A stretch of DNA of 64,000 bases from Nothophaeocryptopus gaeumannii (GCA_031771865.1 JASISA010000002.1:1230341-1294340), one strand, 5' to 3'; shown: positions 32,099 through 43,106, numbered from the stretch's first letter. Made by a program: numbers and translations. The notes: generated from the letters alone by a model not told the origin.

Positions 32099-35020
32099 TC
32101 ACTCAAGCTGCTTCGCGACCACCTTCAAAATCTCCTCCGTCGACTTCTTCGCATTCTCAGGCGCCTTTCGAACTTCTTGCCACCTCTCACCATGCTTCGG
32201 CTCGTTGTCGACGCACTTGCTTACGACCTCTGCCTGCTTCTCTCCAGTGCCATGCTGTAAGAGAAACTTGTACCACCACGCCCAGCTATCACCAAAGTCC
32301 GGATCAAGGATGACAGCCTTCTGGAACCAATTGTCGGCCTTGTCCAGCTTACGCTCTGACCAGAAAATTCGTGCTGCCGTAACGAAGAGGATGGGATCAT
32401 TCTCGACCTTTTGCATAGCTTCGAGGATACGTGGCTTGCGCTGGGTACGAGCCTCAAGACTCCAAATGCGCTCAGCCCACACCAGTCCTGACTTTGGACA
32501 CTCTTGTTGAGCCTGGGCCATCTTCTGGTTCGCGGCAGGCATATTCCTGGCGCGGATTTCGAGTCGGATAGCTTCGGTCCAGAGCTGTGGGCTCTTCGGT
32601 ACCGCCAGCCTTGCACGATCCAGAACAGAGCGGGCCTTGACTGTGACACCCATGCGCTCTTCAAGTCGAGAAGCAAGCAGCCAGAGGGGAACTGATCGAG
32701 GGCAGTTGCGCGTGCCATTGCTGAAGGCCTCGCGCGCTTGTGGCAGCATCGACTTATCTTGATAGACCTGTCCTTTCATCATCCAAAGCTTGTCCGCCTT
32801 GGGGAAGGACTCAAGTCCTTCGTTAACAAGCTCAAGTGCCTTGTCTTTATTGCCGGTCTGGCGCTCAAATGCAACACTGCGAATGAAGACACGATCTGTG
32901 CGTGCTTCCTGTCGGGCCTGAGCGAGCAGCACACGTGCTCTATCTTCCTGACCGTTGTCTGCTTCGAGCTTGACGGCTGCAAGATAGATGTCCTCGTTGT
33001 CCGGATTCTTGGAGAAAGCCTCCGCCAGCACGAGACGAGCGGCTTCAACATCACCAGCAATCCATTTCTCACGCGCAAGCTGCATCCACAGCTCAGCTGA
33101 AGTTGGAATCGAGTTAACAGCTTCCTCAAGGACAGCCCAAAGTTTCTCCTTAGTTCCGTAGCTTCTCTCAAGCTCAGCTGCGGCCAGCCAAACGCTTCTG
33201 CTGGTGTAGAACTCCTTCTTGGCCACATCGTAGATCGCTCGTGCGGCCTCGTAACGACCTCTCCCGATAGATCCTTTCGCGTCATCCAGCCAGATTTGCT
33301 TGCGATCGTCGTCTGGGTCCAGATTCCATCCGATGGTCTCTTTGATGATCGCCCGGCAAGTGAGTGGCGCACCTTCGTCTTCACAGATCTCAGCCTGCGC
33401 AATCCACTCCTCTCGCTTCAGCATCGCAGACTCCCGCGCCAGTGCCTTGATCGCACGCTCCATGACCTTGACGACCATCGATTCGTTCCCACTTTGTTCT
33501 TGCAATCGAGCAGCTGCAATCCAGATCTCGTAGCTGGTCGGAACCGCCTTACGAGCTTTGTTCAGTACAATCTGTGCCTTCTCAGGAGTTTCAAGTCGCG
33601 CCAGAGCCAGCCAAAGGTCCACTGAAAGAGGGATGATTTCGGTGGCCTTACCAAGCATGAGCTTGGCATCTTCAGGATTTTCTTCAAGGTTGACAGCGGC
33701 CTTCCAGAGTGCCACGGACTGCGGAATGTGATCCACGGCTTTGCGAAGCACTTTCTTCTTCGCCTGCGGAAGGTTTTCCAGTTTTGATGCCTCTATCCAG
33801 AGATTGACAGACTTGTCGTTCTGCTCGATAGCCTTCGCAGCGATGATCTTGGCGTTCGAGTTGTCGTTCAGACGCATGCTCTCGAGCCACACGTCTTCGC
33901 TCTTTGGACACATTTCGCAGCCTCTCCGGATAACATTACGCGCGGCAACGATCTTGCCAGCCACTTCCTCCAAACGCGCAGCAGCGATCCAGCCTGGTCC
34001 GTGCCGAGGGTTGGTCTTGATGACAGATTCCAGCAGCACGCGTGCACGTTTGATATCACCCACTTGCATCGCGCCAGCAGAGATCTCGGTTTTGGTGAGA
34101 CTTGTCAGATATCCCTTGGGATCAATACTCGTGCTGGTGCCGCCGCCGCCGCCACTGGTCTCGGTGCCTGACGACTGTGCAGCCTTATCCAGACGTGCAG
34201 TCAATACCTTCCCTCTTGCCGCACCGATATCCGCAAAGTTCGTCATCGTCCCGTCCGCCTGCTCGCTTGATCCGCCATTCGCGTCTGGCATTGCCTCGTC
34301 TTGTATCTCTGACCCCAACTGCCCAGCGTCTCTTGCTCCAGCCAGAACACTGTCCGGTACTGCGTAGAATCTCTGCCGCTGATTTTGCTTGTTCCGTCTA
34401 TTCTTACCTGTCATGTCTCCCACTTCTGGAATACTCGCCCAATCTTCATCGCTGACGGTTCCGAGGGCGCGCTTGAGGTCGGCGAATTGTTGTTGGATCT
34501 TCGGGTTCTTCGCTTCGAAGTCTTCGCGTTCTTTGCGTTCTCGCTCTTCCCTGTGATTTCTCACGTCGGCATGCTGTCCATCCAACTCGGGCTGCAGAGA
34601 CGATGAACATCGCTTTCTGGAAGATGTGGGAAGGGAAAGGGAAATGAGGGGGGAGACTAACCTGGAAATCTTTCGCCGCTTGCTCATACGGTCATCCACA
34701 TCCTGGTAGATGCGATCTGCCTCGTCGTCTTCGCGATCGTAGTTGCCGCTTGCGAATAGTCCTTCTTCATTCTCGGCGTCTTGGTATCGGTCCTCGTCTT
34801 CTTCGTCGTCCTTTTTGCCCTTCACCCCGTAGGCGGTCGGAGGCGCATTCCCAAGAGCAGCGGCACGCTTTGCGAGGGCTTCCTTGATCTGCTCTTCTGA
34901 AGGTCCTTCTCGGGCGGGACCTAAATCGGATCGAGTCGTAAAACCGGTCGCACCACGACCGAGACCGGCGACGTAGTTCTCAGGCGCCGCCTGGCTCAAG
35001 AACGACTGTTTGCCGCTCAT
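32099..35020 (-). CDS. PRP6: pre-mRNA splicing factor PRP6 (U4/U6.U5 tri-snRNP bridging protein)
   Basis: Core spliceosome component that bridges U5 and U4/U6 snRNPs in the tri-snRNP; nuclear. Exons 35020-34662 and 34550-32099 give 936 aa, the usual length. The N-terminal PRP1_N domain begins SGKQSFLSQAAPENYVAGLGRGATGFTTRSDLGPAR. An acidic stretch (KKDDEEDEDRYQD) is followed by a basic one. From about residue 280 to the end there are many HAT/TPR helical repeats (GWIAAARLEE, VWLAAAELER, LWMQLAREKW, LWLLASRLEE). The intron is 111 nt, a multiple of three and free of stops, so retention would insert 37 residues. The start is the ATG that opens the conserved SGKQ motif. Confidence 0.97.
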   Translation of the reverse strand: MSGKQSFLSQAAPENYVAGLGRGATGFTTRSDLGPAREGPSEEQIKEALAKRAAALGNAPPTAYGVKGKKDDEEDEDRYQDAENEEGLFASGNYDREDDEADRIYQDVDDRMSKRRKISRLVSPLISLSLPTSSRKRCSSSLQPELDGQHADVRNHREERERKEREDFEAKNPKIQQQFADLKRALGTVSDEDWASIPEVGDMTGKNRRNKQNQRQRFYAVPDSVLAGARDAGQLGSEIQDEAMPDANGGSSEQADGTMTNFADIGAARGKVLTARLDKAAQSSGTETSGGGGGTSTSIDPKGYLTSLTKTEISAGAMQVGDIKRARVLLESVIKTNPRHGPGWIAAARLEEVAGKIVAARNVIRRGCEMCPKSEDVWLESMRLNDNSNAKIIAAKAIEQNDKSVNLWIEASKLENLPQAKKKVLRKAVDHIPQSVALWKAAVNLEENPEDAKLMLGKATEIIPLSVDLWLALARLETPEKAQIVLNKARKAVPTSYEIWIAAARLQEQSGNESMVVKVMERAIKALARESAMLKREEWIAQAEICEDEGAPLTCRAIIKETIGWNLDPDDDRKQIWLDDAKGSIGRGRYEAARAIYDVAKKEFYTSRSVWLAAAELERSYGTKEKLWAVLEEAVNSIPTSAELWMQLAREKWIAGDVEAARLVLAEAFSKNPDNEDIYLAAVKLEADNGQEDRARVLLAQARQEARTDRVFIRSVAFERQTGNKDKALELVNEGLESFPKADKLWMMKGQVYQDKSMLPQAREAFSNGTRNCPRSVPLWLLASRLEERMGVTVKARSVLDRARLAVPKSPQLWTEAIRLEIRARNMPAANQKMAQAQQECPKSGLVWAERIWSLEARTQRKPRILEAMQKVENDPILFVTAARIFWSERKLDKADNWFQKAVILDPDFGDSWAWWYKFLLQHGTGEKQAEVVSKCVDNEPKHGERWQEVRKAPENAKKSTEEILKVVAKQLE

Positions 35021-35260
35021 CGTGATGGATGAGAAGGTTGGTGAGAATATGTGAAGAGATCTGGCATGAATCTCGAAAGGCGAAGTGACTTGACTGTCGA
35101 GATTAGACTTCACGAGTCATGCTACCTGCGGGAGCATCCGCTCGCGTCGACGTCTCTGTCTCCTGCCACTCCTCTAACCTGCGTAGACTTCAACTATCTC
35201 TGAGAGCATTGGGATACCACACGGAAGACCGTCAACCGATAACAAATGACATTGCTGACG

Positions 35261-37049
35261 CTATATGAGCCACTTTCGCCACCAAGACAACCTCGCCTCG
35301 GTACGCAGAAACGCGATCTCCTTTTCCTCTTGACGCTCTCGCTCAATCAGATTGATCTCTGGAAGGTCCATATCACGCAGCGACGCTGGCCTGGACCTGA
35401 AGAATACGAAGGCAGATGCCCACAGGACTAGACAGTGTTAGCTCAAGTTCGACGCCAAGATTTTGATGAATTTACAGATGAAAATAGCGATATCGATGTA
35501 ATACGTCAAGAAGCTCGAGACACTCCAGTTGCCAGGGAAGAAGACGCTGTAGCCGGAGAACAGAATGACGAGGATCAAAGCTACGAGCGTCACTCAGGCC
35601 ACGTAAGGCTGCAGTGAGCTTTGGTACGGCAGACCTGAGATAAGAAGTTAGCAAGGTCCGCCACCGGCTCTCCAAGTACTCACGGCCACGGCTAATGCCC
35701 TGGACCTTCATGCCATAGTAGAATCTCAGGTAAGTTGCGCGGATGACAAGCCATCCAATCAGCCCAGCAACGGTCGTGATATTCACGAACCAACCAAACA
35801 CCACACTGGCATTACTTCCGAGAGCCAGATACACCAGCGGCGTGAAATAAGGCTTGCCGCAACGGCCAGATACGGGGTCCCAAAGCGATTCGTCTTCATG
35901 AAAAGTCTGGGAGCTTGCCCTTCTTCCGCGAGTCCAAGCAATGTCCTACGAGCCAGGAACACGCACGAGCTGCCGCAGCTGAAAGCGCTCGTACAGACAA
36001 TCGCGTTAGTAATGCTTGGCAAGACCTTGATTCCGGCCCTTTGGAATGCGATGAAAAATGGACTCTGATGGGCCGTGCCGGTGGAGATTCCCAGATTCTT
36101 ATCGTTCGATGGAGACAGCAACCCCACCACGAAAATCGAGATCACATAAAAGACCAACACTCTCCAGAACGTCATCCTCACGGCATTCGGGATAATCTTC
36201 CTCGACTCCTTGTCCCCGCACCTGCAAGCGCAACGACCTGCACATTGGCATAGCTATACGCCGCACTGATGAGCGTACTCCAGAAGCCCATAGACTTGCT
36301 TGTATTGCCCGGCGCCAGATACTCAACAAATGGGCCATGATTTTTCCATTATCGAAAGCCAGTTTTCTTCCCATGTGGACCACCTCCGAGATCGACCACG
36401 ATACCGGCAATGATCAGGTCCACGATGAGCAGGATCTTGAGGACAGCGCAGAATACCTCGCTTTCTCCATGTGCCTTCACATGACTGAAGTTCAACGCCA
36501 TGATCACCACAATGAAGACCGAGAACCAGACCGCCGGGCTCTTCGTCGTGTCCCAGAATTGAATAACAGTCGCAGCAGCACTCGATTCCGCCGGCGCGGT
36601 AATGGCCATCGTATACCAGAAGTTCCATCCTGTTGCAGCACCGAGAGCTGGTTGAACGAACTTGGCTGCATGTCGAACGAAACCACCTGTCACTGGCATG
36701 AAGGCAGAAATTTCGCCTGTCATGAGTGCGACTGCCCAAGTGATGAGGCCCACTACGATGTGGCCGAACAACGCTCCAAGGGGACCGCCTGTGGCTATTG
36801 CTTGTCGTGAGGCGAGGAAGAGGCTGGTTCCGATCATGCCTGGGCAGAAGAGTTATGTTAGAACAATACATCCAGCTTGTTGTGATGTTACTGACCTGCA
36901 ATTGCGATCATATTGATGTGCCGGCGCTGTAACTCTCGCTTGACTTCACTTTCGCCATGGCGAGGAATAATTGGTTCGACATCGCCTCGTTCGGTGTCGG
37001 ACAGCGCATTCGTAACACCCATATTCGGCTTCTCCTGTGGTATTTCCAT
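35261..37049 (-). pseudogene. decayed APC-family amino acid permease
   Basis: Yeast-type amino-acid permease (12 TM) with intact splicing but disrupted frame. The first exon gives MEIPQEKPNMG and ends RHINMIAIAG; after an intron (36895-36840) comes MIGTSLFLASRQAIATGGPLGALF. After KKTGFR a TAA (36351-36349) replaces the usual tyrosine before WKNHGPFVEYL. A frameshift follows near 36213-36219 (ALAG to DKESRKIIPNAVRM), another near 35842-35850 (AVAASLI to TPLVYLALGSNASVVFGWF), and a TGA at 35596-35594 replaces the tryptophan in LQPYVAW. Two further introns near 35690 and 35490 still look normal, and the C-terminal SLRDMDLPEINL tail is recognisable to TAG 35261. With two stops and two frameshifts it cannot make a functional permease. 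Confidence 0.85.
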
Positions 37050-37438
37050 CAACGAGCCTCCAAATGATGACACATGGTGTTCGTTCAGCTTTGGTCGATC
37101 CGATGCCGATTGGCCGTTCAGCTATCCTCCACAGCGAATGCGAAATCTCGAGAGCTTGACATCGCCGACTCTGCGGAAGCCTCAACGACGACTTGGTCGA
37201 TTGATAGTACTTTACGACTCGCAAGTCCCAATGCACACCTCTCAGACCTTATCGGCGCCATCCACGATGCTCATCCTTCCAAGAGCGCTGAAAAGGCGGG
37301 TCGGCCAACGTGCAGCTCGCATCCTTGGCCGCGGGTCGTGATAAACCAGGACGACCTCACCTCACCTACCACTTCCTTCGAACCTTGCAGCACGTAAGCA
37401 ACAACTACCAATACCATACCTTCGAGCTTTTATTTACA

Positions 37439-37855
37439 ATGGCTCCTCCTGCCGATGACACCTTTACCCTCCACGACCTCCTTGTCGAAGTCATCTGCCC
37501 CCCAAACTCAGGGGGACAAATCTACTGCGGAGCCACAGAAGGCGACCAATTCATCCTGCGAGGAGAAATGCTGCATTTACCTGAAGGTCAGGGGTTTAGC
37601 ATATACAGTCTCGGTAGATGCAAAACATTACCTGGCTCCTGCTGTCTGTACAACTCCCGGTTCTGACTGCTTGTAGCCGCCGTCCTCCCCCTCCTTGCAG
37701 CGAAACAAAGATCCACACACCCGAACGACTGGATGTCAACCGACAGTATCATTGCATGTCCCGATCCGAATTGCAAGAGTCAATTGAAGATCACTCGGAT
37801 TGATAAGCGCGATTTCAGTCATGCTGAGACCACTGCTGTGCCGTTGTCGAGTTGA
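37439..37855 (+). CDS. TIGR04076-like small protein
   Basis: Exons 37439-37613 and 37677-37855 give 117 aa in exact frame. The protein starts MAPPADDTFTLHDLLVEVICPP, then IYCGATEGDQFILRGEMLHLPEGQGFSIYSL, then AAVLPLLAAKQRSTHPNDWM and a C-terminal CPDPNCKSQLKITRI. This matches the small bacterial/fungal family that I know as TIGR04076, of unknown function, with conserved cysteines that may bind a metal. The splice restores the conserved YSLAAVLPLL run, a good check. Cytosolic. It is divergent from the decayed permease. Confidence 0.85.
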
Positions 37856-38215
37856 AAGCCAGGGAAGCGGTTCCCATGACACAGTAAAGAAAGTTGAGGT
37901 CCAGGAAGGTTCCTTTGTTGAGAATGTCATCGATCATGCAGGTCGATGTCGTCTCAGCGAGAACTTCATCATACTCTACAATGCCCTGTTTCCTTCTATG
38001 CCGCTTCGCCATCGAGCGCCTCCTATCCGTCCCATATGATTCCCATCAAAAGTCCCTCGCCATGCTTTGAAACATCATATCCTTCTCCCTTCTTCTCATC
38101 CTTCTATCCAGCCTACTCACTCACCCGGGTGCTCGTAGTTCCACTTCTGCTCCGAAAACTCAACACGAGCCCCTCTTCGTCTTCATCCTCATCCCTATAA
38201 TTTAAACACATCATG
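37856..38215. other. convergent intergenic region
   Basis: 3' regions of the small protein and of TPS1. Nothing recognised. Confidence 0.5.
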
Positions 38216-40102
38216 TCAGTCATGGTCTTTGGTTCCCTTGTATCCCTGCGCCGCCGAAGATGACTGTGGTCCATACTTATCCAGTGCCTCTTGATCGCCC
38301 GAATCCACCTTCTGGTCAACACCATTGGCGGTCACAGACAAAGGCTGACTGGAGTCTTTTCGGTCTTCAGGCTGGTCGGTGCCGTTTGCGGTTCCAGCTG
38401 GGTCCATCAGGCTCTGTCGGCGCACTTTGAGCTTCTTCTCAGCCTGCTCAGAGATGCGCGTGAGTTCCGAGACGAAGCTCTCACCCCACCAGGCGGATGT
38501 GTACTTGTTGACGTATTTGGCCAGTTTCTGATAGTTGATTGATCGCTGCTCCTCGCCCATCGTGACGGCATCATGGATGGCGTCCGCGAGCTCCTCAGTG
38601 TTCCACGGGTTGACGACGAGGGCGCCGTTCAAAGACTGTGCCGCGCCAGTAAATTCGGACAGGATCAGAACGCCGTGTCGCTGTTGCTGGCACGCGATGT
38701 ACTCGTACGAGACCAAGTTCATGCCGTCGCGGGTGGAGCTGACCAGACAGACGTCGGAGATGGAGTAGAGGGCGGAGAGCTCGTCAAAGCTGACAGACTT
38801 GTGCATGAAGTGAATCGGCATAAATTCGATGGTGCCGAACTTGCCGTTGATGCGGCCCACGAGCTCGTTGACGACAGCGCGAAGGTTTTGGTACTCCTCG
38901 ACATCTTGGCGGGAAGGCACTGCCACTTGCACAAGAACGACCTTGCCGATCCACTCTGGGTGCTCAGTCAAGAAGACTTCAAGCGCGTGAAGCTTCTGTG
39001 GCACGCCCTTGATGTAGTCGAGACGATCAACGCCGACAATGATCTTGACTCCCTCGAACTTCTTCTGAAGCGTCTCGATCCGGCTGATGACGTTGTCCTT
39101 CTGTAGGCCCTGAACGAATTTCTCCGGGTCGATGCCGATGGGGAATGCGCCAACCGTGATGAGCTTGCCTTGGAACTCGACTCCGTTCGGTGTGGTGGCG
39201 AGGCCGAGAATGCGTGCACAGGACGACAAGAAGTGCCTAGCATAGTCGTATGTGTGGAAACCGATGAGGTCGCAGTGGAGGATGCCTTGGAGGATCTCAT
39301 TCCGGACTGGTAGAATACGGTAGATCTCGGATGATGGGAAGGGTGTGTGAAGGAAGAAGCCAAGCTTGACATTCTTCCGCTTGTTGGCGCCCTCCTTGTT
39401 AATCTCCTCGCGAAGCATGGCAGGAAGCAGCATCAAGTGGTAGTCGTGAACCCAGACCAAGTCGTTGTCCTGCACATCTCTCGCGATCTCCTTGGCGAAT
39501 ATCCGGTTGGCCTCGACGTAGCCATCCCAGGCAGACTCGTCAAAGGTGATCTCGCCTGGGTGGTAATGGAAGAGTGGCCAGAGAATCGAATTTGAGAAGC
39601 CGTTGTAGTGGCGATCAGACAGCTCGTCCTCCATGAAGATGGGGACAGCACTGTGCTCGTCGAAGAGGCGCTGTTTGACGTGGGAGACTTCATTCTCAGG
39701 AACTTGAACGCCAGGCCAGCCGTACCATTGGAACTTGGTCGACTTGGTCAGACCAGATAGACCTGCTACCAGACCGCCTGAAGACATGTGAAAATCATAG
39801 TGGCCCTCGTCTGATCGCTTGATGGTGATGGGAAGGCGGTTCGAGACGAGTAAGAGCCGGCCCTTGGGCGCGGGAGTCTCGTCAAAAGCGGGCATTGTGC
39901 CGACTGTCACTTCACCTATAAGACACTGGGTCAGCGCGCTGCGTCCATCAACAGTAGAAATGGACGTGTTGCTTGTGAACTGTGGGCCACCTTCAGGGAC
40001 GCCGTTGCTAACGGGTGTTGCTCGAGTTGAGCGCGGACTCGAGGTGTCGCTGCCGACCAGCGTAGGTGCTTTGGAATCGGTAGGTGACTTGGAATCGGTC
40101 AT
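38216..40102 (-). CDS. TPS1: alpha,alpha-trehalose-phosphate synthase (UDP-forming)
   Basis: Makes trehalose 6-phosphate from UDP-glucose and glucose 6-phosphate; GT20 family, cytosolic, part of stress and carbon regulation. 628 aa, intronless from this ATG. Motifs in order: LLLVSNRLPITIKR, SSGGLVAGLSGL, WYGWPGV, WPLFHYHPGE, VWVHDYHLMLLP, GFFLHTPFPSSEIYR, GVDRLDYIKGVPQKL and SSTRDGMNLVSYEYIACQ. The N-terminal extension of about 70 residues (Ser/Thr-rich) before MPAFDETPAPKGR is longer than in Aspergillus TPS1, and an ATG at 39895 would give the classical length; CTTATAG just upstream of it could be an acceptor. The last 60 residues are a low-complexity tail. An upstream ATG at 40309 also exists. 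Confidence 0.96.
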   Translation of the reverse strand: MTDSKSPTDSKAPTLVGSDTSSPRSTRATPVSNGVPEGGPQFTSNTSISTVDGRSALTQCLIGEVTVGTMPAFDETPAPKGRLLLVSNRLPITIKRSDEGHYDFHMSSGGLVAGLSGLTKSTKFQWYGWPGVQVPENEVSHVKQRLFDEHSAVPIFMEDELSDRHYNGFSNSILWPLFHYHPGEITFDESAWDGYVEANRIFAKEIARDVQDNDLVWVHDYHLMLLPAMLREEINKEGANKRKNVKLGFFLHTPFPSSEIYRILPVRNEILQGILHCDLIGFHTYDYARHFLSSCARILGLATTPNGVEFQGKLITVGAFPIGIDPEKFVQGLQKDNVISRIETLQKKFEGVKIIVGVDRLDYIKGVPQKLHALEVFLTEHPEWIGKVVLVQVAVPSRQDVEEYQNLRAVVNELVGRINGKFGTIEFMPIHFMHKSVSFDELSALYSISDVCLVSSTRDGMNLVSYEYIACQQQRHGVLILSEFTGAAQSLNGALVVNPWNTEELADAIHDAVTMGEEQRSINYQKLAKYVNKYTSAWWGESFVSELTRISEQAEKKLKVRRQSLMDPAGTANGTDQPEDRKDSSQPLSVTANGVDQKVDSGDQEALDKYGPQSSSAAQGYKGTKDHD

Positions 40103-41109
40103 GATGCAGGTGGGGCTTTGTGTGTAACATGTGATTGGGTCGGCAGGTGAAGGGGAAAAGGAAGAGACATACCAGTCGAGGTTCCGAGATGGACGTCTGG
40201 CAGCTCGCTTTGTAGCAGCCGCTGTCGAGGGCGGCGTGGGTGACGCAGAAGACAGGCTGAAGTCGCAGGAGCTGGGGCGTTCTTTCTTGATTCGTGGTGC
40301 AAACAACAATGAGGGCGGCGTATGCAGCGGCGCACGTGGCTGCTCACGATGTGACGGGAGGGCCGGGCCTGGTGATGTTGCCGCTGATTGCTCGGATGGT
40401 GTTTCTAGTTGGCAGCGGAGCGCAGTCGTCTCGTAACTCTATCGCGTTTGATACAGGACCTGTGCTGGGGTGGTGGAGAGATGGTGGATGAGCGTTTTTA
40501 GAAGCGTTGCGCAGGAATCAGAAAGCAGGAGTTGGCTTTCAGCAATAGGCTGGCTGGCTGGCTGGCTGGCCGGTCGGCTCTCACAGGTGCACAGGAGCTG
40601 GGTGTGAAGTCTCGAATGAGCGCGGGCCAACGCAGAAGAATCGTGTCGACGTGCGATGGAAGGTGGAGGGTTCCTTGTTTCTGGTGCTGAGCAGGGATTG
40701 GCATCATCCGACCACCAGCTGCCCTCTATTCGCGAACTCTGACGCAGTTTCACGCAACGAGAAAGCGCCGGGGCAGCGTCCACTCATCTATCGTATAGCC
40801 TTACCGATACTACAGGCGCTGCTACATCACAGGAGGCGGTGATAGACGAAGGCGTGGGAGGACGAGACAGGCATCCTTTTCATCCTACACCTGCCTCGTG
40901 GCGGAGATTCCTGCTTCATGAGCAGAGCCGCCATTTTTGAGTTTGTGGGACCCATGCTGGCGGCCAATCTTCCCACGTTCCGACATCCGAGAGCGTGGGG
41001 AAAGCACAAGGGACAGCTTCGACCACTCGAGTGAATGTTTGTTGCATCAACACACGCGTCTTCCTGCCGCTCTCTACCACTGCGCAATCTCCATACGCCA
41101 CACGCCACC
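40103..41109. promoter_or_regulatory. divergent promoter of TPS1 and HIRIP3-like gene, with GGCT microsatellite
   Basis: About 1 kb between divergent start codons. A (GGCT)n run lies at about 40548-40570. No separate gene is recognised. Heat- or stress-type elements cannot be called with confidence. Confidence 0.4.
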
Positions 41110-42435
41110 ATGTCCGATTCAGAGCTGTCAGAGCCCGCCAACGTTCCCGCCGATGTCGAGATCGAAGACTGTCTGAGACGCGTCACACGTGAAGGTCTCA
41201 AAGGCGACAACTTCACCACCAACCTCGCTCGGAAGGCCGCTGAGAAGGAGCTCGGGCTTGATGAAGGCTTCTTCAAGAATGATGAGAAGTGGAAGACGCT
41301 AAGTAAGGACATAATCAGCAAGACAGTGGAAGATCTTGATTCGCCCGTCAAACCGAAGGAGCCAGCAGCAAAAGCAGGCACAAAACGCAAGTCGGATGAC
41401 GCGCAGAATGCAAGGAAGAAGCCTACAAAGAAGGCGCGTAAGGAGGAGTCTGAAGATGATGCGTCAGAGCCGGAGCTAGACGATGAAGAGTCGGACGCGA
41501 AGGCCACTCCTAGCGACGACAATGACTTTGAGGAAGCAGCCAAGAAGCCTGCGAAGAAGAAAGCGCCAGCGAAGAGGAAGCCAAGAACAAAGAAGGCGGA
41601 CAGCAATGACGAAGTCGAGCCAGCACCGAAAGCGCAGAAGAAGCGTGCGCCTGCTAAGCGGCAAGCAACGAAGAAGCAGGCCAGCGAAGTAGAGGAAAGC
41701 GAGGCGTCGGATGCTGAACCGGAGGGAAAGAAGCCTGCATCGAAGGCTGTTGCCGAAGAAGAGGAAGAGGCGGAGAAGCCAGCTGAGAAGACATCGAAAG
41801 AGGAGAGTGAGCTTTCGGACCCGCCTGAGACAGCTGAAGACGACCATGCCCCGAAGACGAATGGGAAAGCGCTTGCACCTGAGGATGATGAGAGCGATAT
41901 GTCTGTTGTGCTGGACGAGCCTCCAAAGAAGAAAAGGGGGAAGAAGGCCGCGACGGAGAAGAAGCCCAAAGCTACGAGGGAAAAGAAACCTGCCAAGCCG
42001 AAAGCAGGACCGGCTTTGACAGCGGATGAGGAGGAGATCAAGCGCTTGCAGGGCTACCTAATCAAATGCGGTATTCGTAAGCTCTGGAATCGCGAGCTTG
42101 TTAGCTGCTCAACGGACAAGGAGAAGATCACGCACCTGAAGAAGATGCTGGAGGATGTCGGCATGACTGGCAGGTTTAGCGCCGAGAAAGCGAGATCGAT
42201 CAAAGAGTCTCGTGAGTTAGCTGCTGAGCTTGAGGCGGTCCAGGAGTACGAGCAACGGTGGGGCCACGACGACGATGAGGACGAGGCAGAAGAGAACGCA
42301 AAGGATACCAAGATGGAGAAGAAAGAGCCGAAAGAGAAAGGAGGCGAGGTCAGCGAGGAAGAGATGCAGCCAAGGAAGAGGCTACCGAAGGGTCTCGTCG
42401 ACTTCGGTGACAGCGGTGATGAAGGGAGCGACTGA
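41110..42435 (+). CDS. HIRIP3-like histone chaperone (DEK_C-like N-terminus, CHZ-type C-terminus)
   Basis: 441 aa, single exon, starting MSDSELSEPANVP. Residues about 15-70 (VEIEDCLRRVTREGLKGDNFT, KAAEKELGLDEGFF) form a small helical module like the DEK C-terminal domain. The middle, about 80-310, is highly charged and Lys/Glu/Ala/Pro-rich, disordered, with several basic runs that could serve as nuclear localisation signals. The conserved block is at about 320-400: EIKRLQGYLIKCGIRKLWNRELV, then LKKMLEDVGMTGRFSAEKARSIKESRELAAEL, which resembles the HIRIP3/CHZ region that binds H2A-H2B. A nuclear histone-handling role is inferred from the family. The acidic tail is typical. Confidence 0.85.
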   Translation: MSDSELSEPANVPADVEIEDCLRRVTREGLKGDNFTTNLARKAAEKELGLDEGFFKNDEKWKTLSKDIISKTVEDLDSPVKPKEPAAKAGTKRKSDDAQNARKKPTKKARKEESEDDASEPELDDEESDAKATPSDDNDFEEAAKKPAKKKAPAKRKPRTKKADSNDEVEPAPKAQKKRAPAKRQATKKQASEVEESEASDAEPEGKKPASKAVAEEEEEAEKPAEKTSKEESELSDPPETAEDDHAPKTNGKALAPEDDESDMSVVLDEPPKKKRGKKAATEKKPKATREKKPAKPKAGPALTADEEEIKRLQGYLIKCGIRKLWNRELVSCSTDKEKITHLKKMLEDVGMTGRFSAEKARSIKESRELAAELEAVQEYEQRWGHDDDEDEAEENAKDTKMEKKEPKEKGGEVSEEEMQPRKRLPKGLVDFGDSGDEGSD

Positions 42436-43025
42436 ACGCGTTCTGCTACCGGTCTTGCTTGATATCTATGCTGGCTTCTTTGCAAATTATATTGCAAGCT
42501 CTCCTCGAACGAAAGCCTGTTCAGCCTGCACATGTAAATCTGCAACCGGCCCGTATAATGGTAGTGTGGGAGGACTGAAGAATAGACGTCATCAGCACGA
42601 ACTCTAACGCATCTATGCTTAATCTGGGCTTTGCGCTTTAACATCGGATGTAAGCGCAGCGTGGGCAATCATTCGTACTCCCTGTTGTTGGTTGTCTGGT
42701 TCCCTGTCGTTGGTCGTTCTCTTCCCTGTTGTTGGATCGAGGATATCCGACCGTAGGCGCGACCGTTGGGAGCTTTGAACATATAAATCGCTGACTGCCT
42801 TTGAACTTCCTTGTCTAGTATTCATTGCCATCGAGGAGTGCTGCAATCATACTGCCTCATCAGCGATCGACGAAAGAAGTACTCATCCCTGGTACGGAAC
42901 AATCTGCAGCTCGAACAGGGTCTCTCTGTTAGCAGCTCAGCGGACTACTCTTTGCACAACCCTCACAAATCTCTTCGGCCTGTCTCAGGAACAACTTCGT
43001 TTGCATCAAACTGTCTGGTCACAAG

Positions 43026-43106
43026 ATGGACCAAGGCGACCTATTCTAGCTCATCTTTGGGCTTCTCGCAACCGTCGCATCTCTCTCGGCCATTGTCTGG
43101 AAGTGA
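43026..43106 (+). pseudogene. hydrophobic micro-ORF, copy A, with internal TAG
   Basis: ATG followed by DQGDLF, a TAG at 43047-43049, then LIFGLLATVASLSAIVWK and TGA. Read through the TAG, it matches copy B at 44378 residue for residue in pattern: xxGDxF(Q)LxFGLLATxxxLSAxV. CAG to TAG would explain the stop. The product would be a single-span membrane peptide of 26 residues. Function unknown. Confidence 0.45.
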
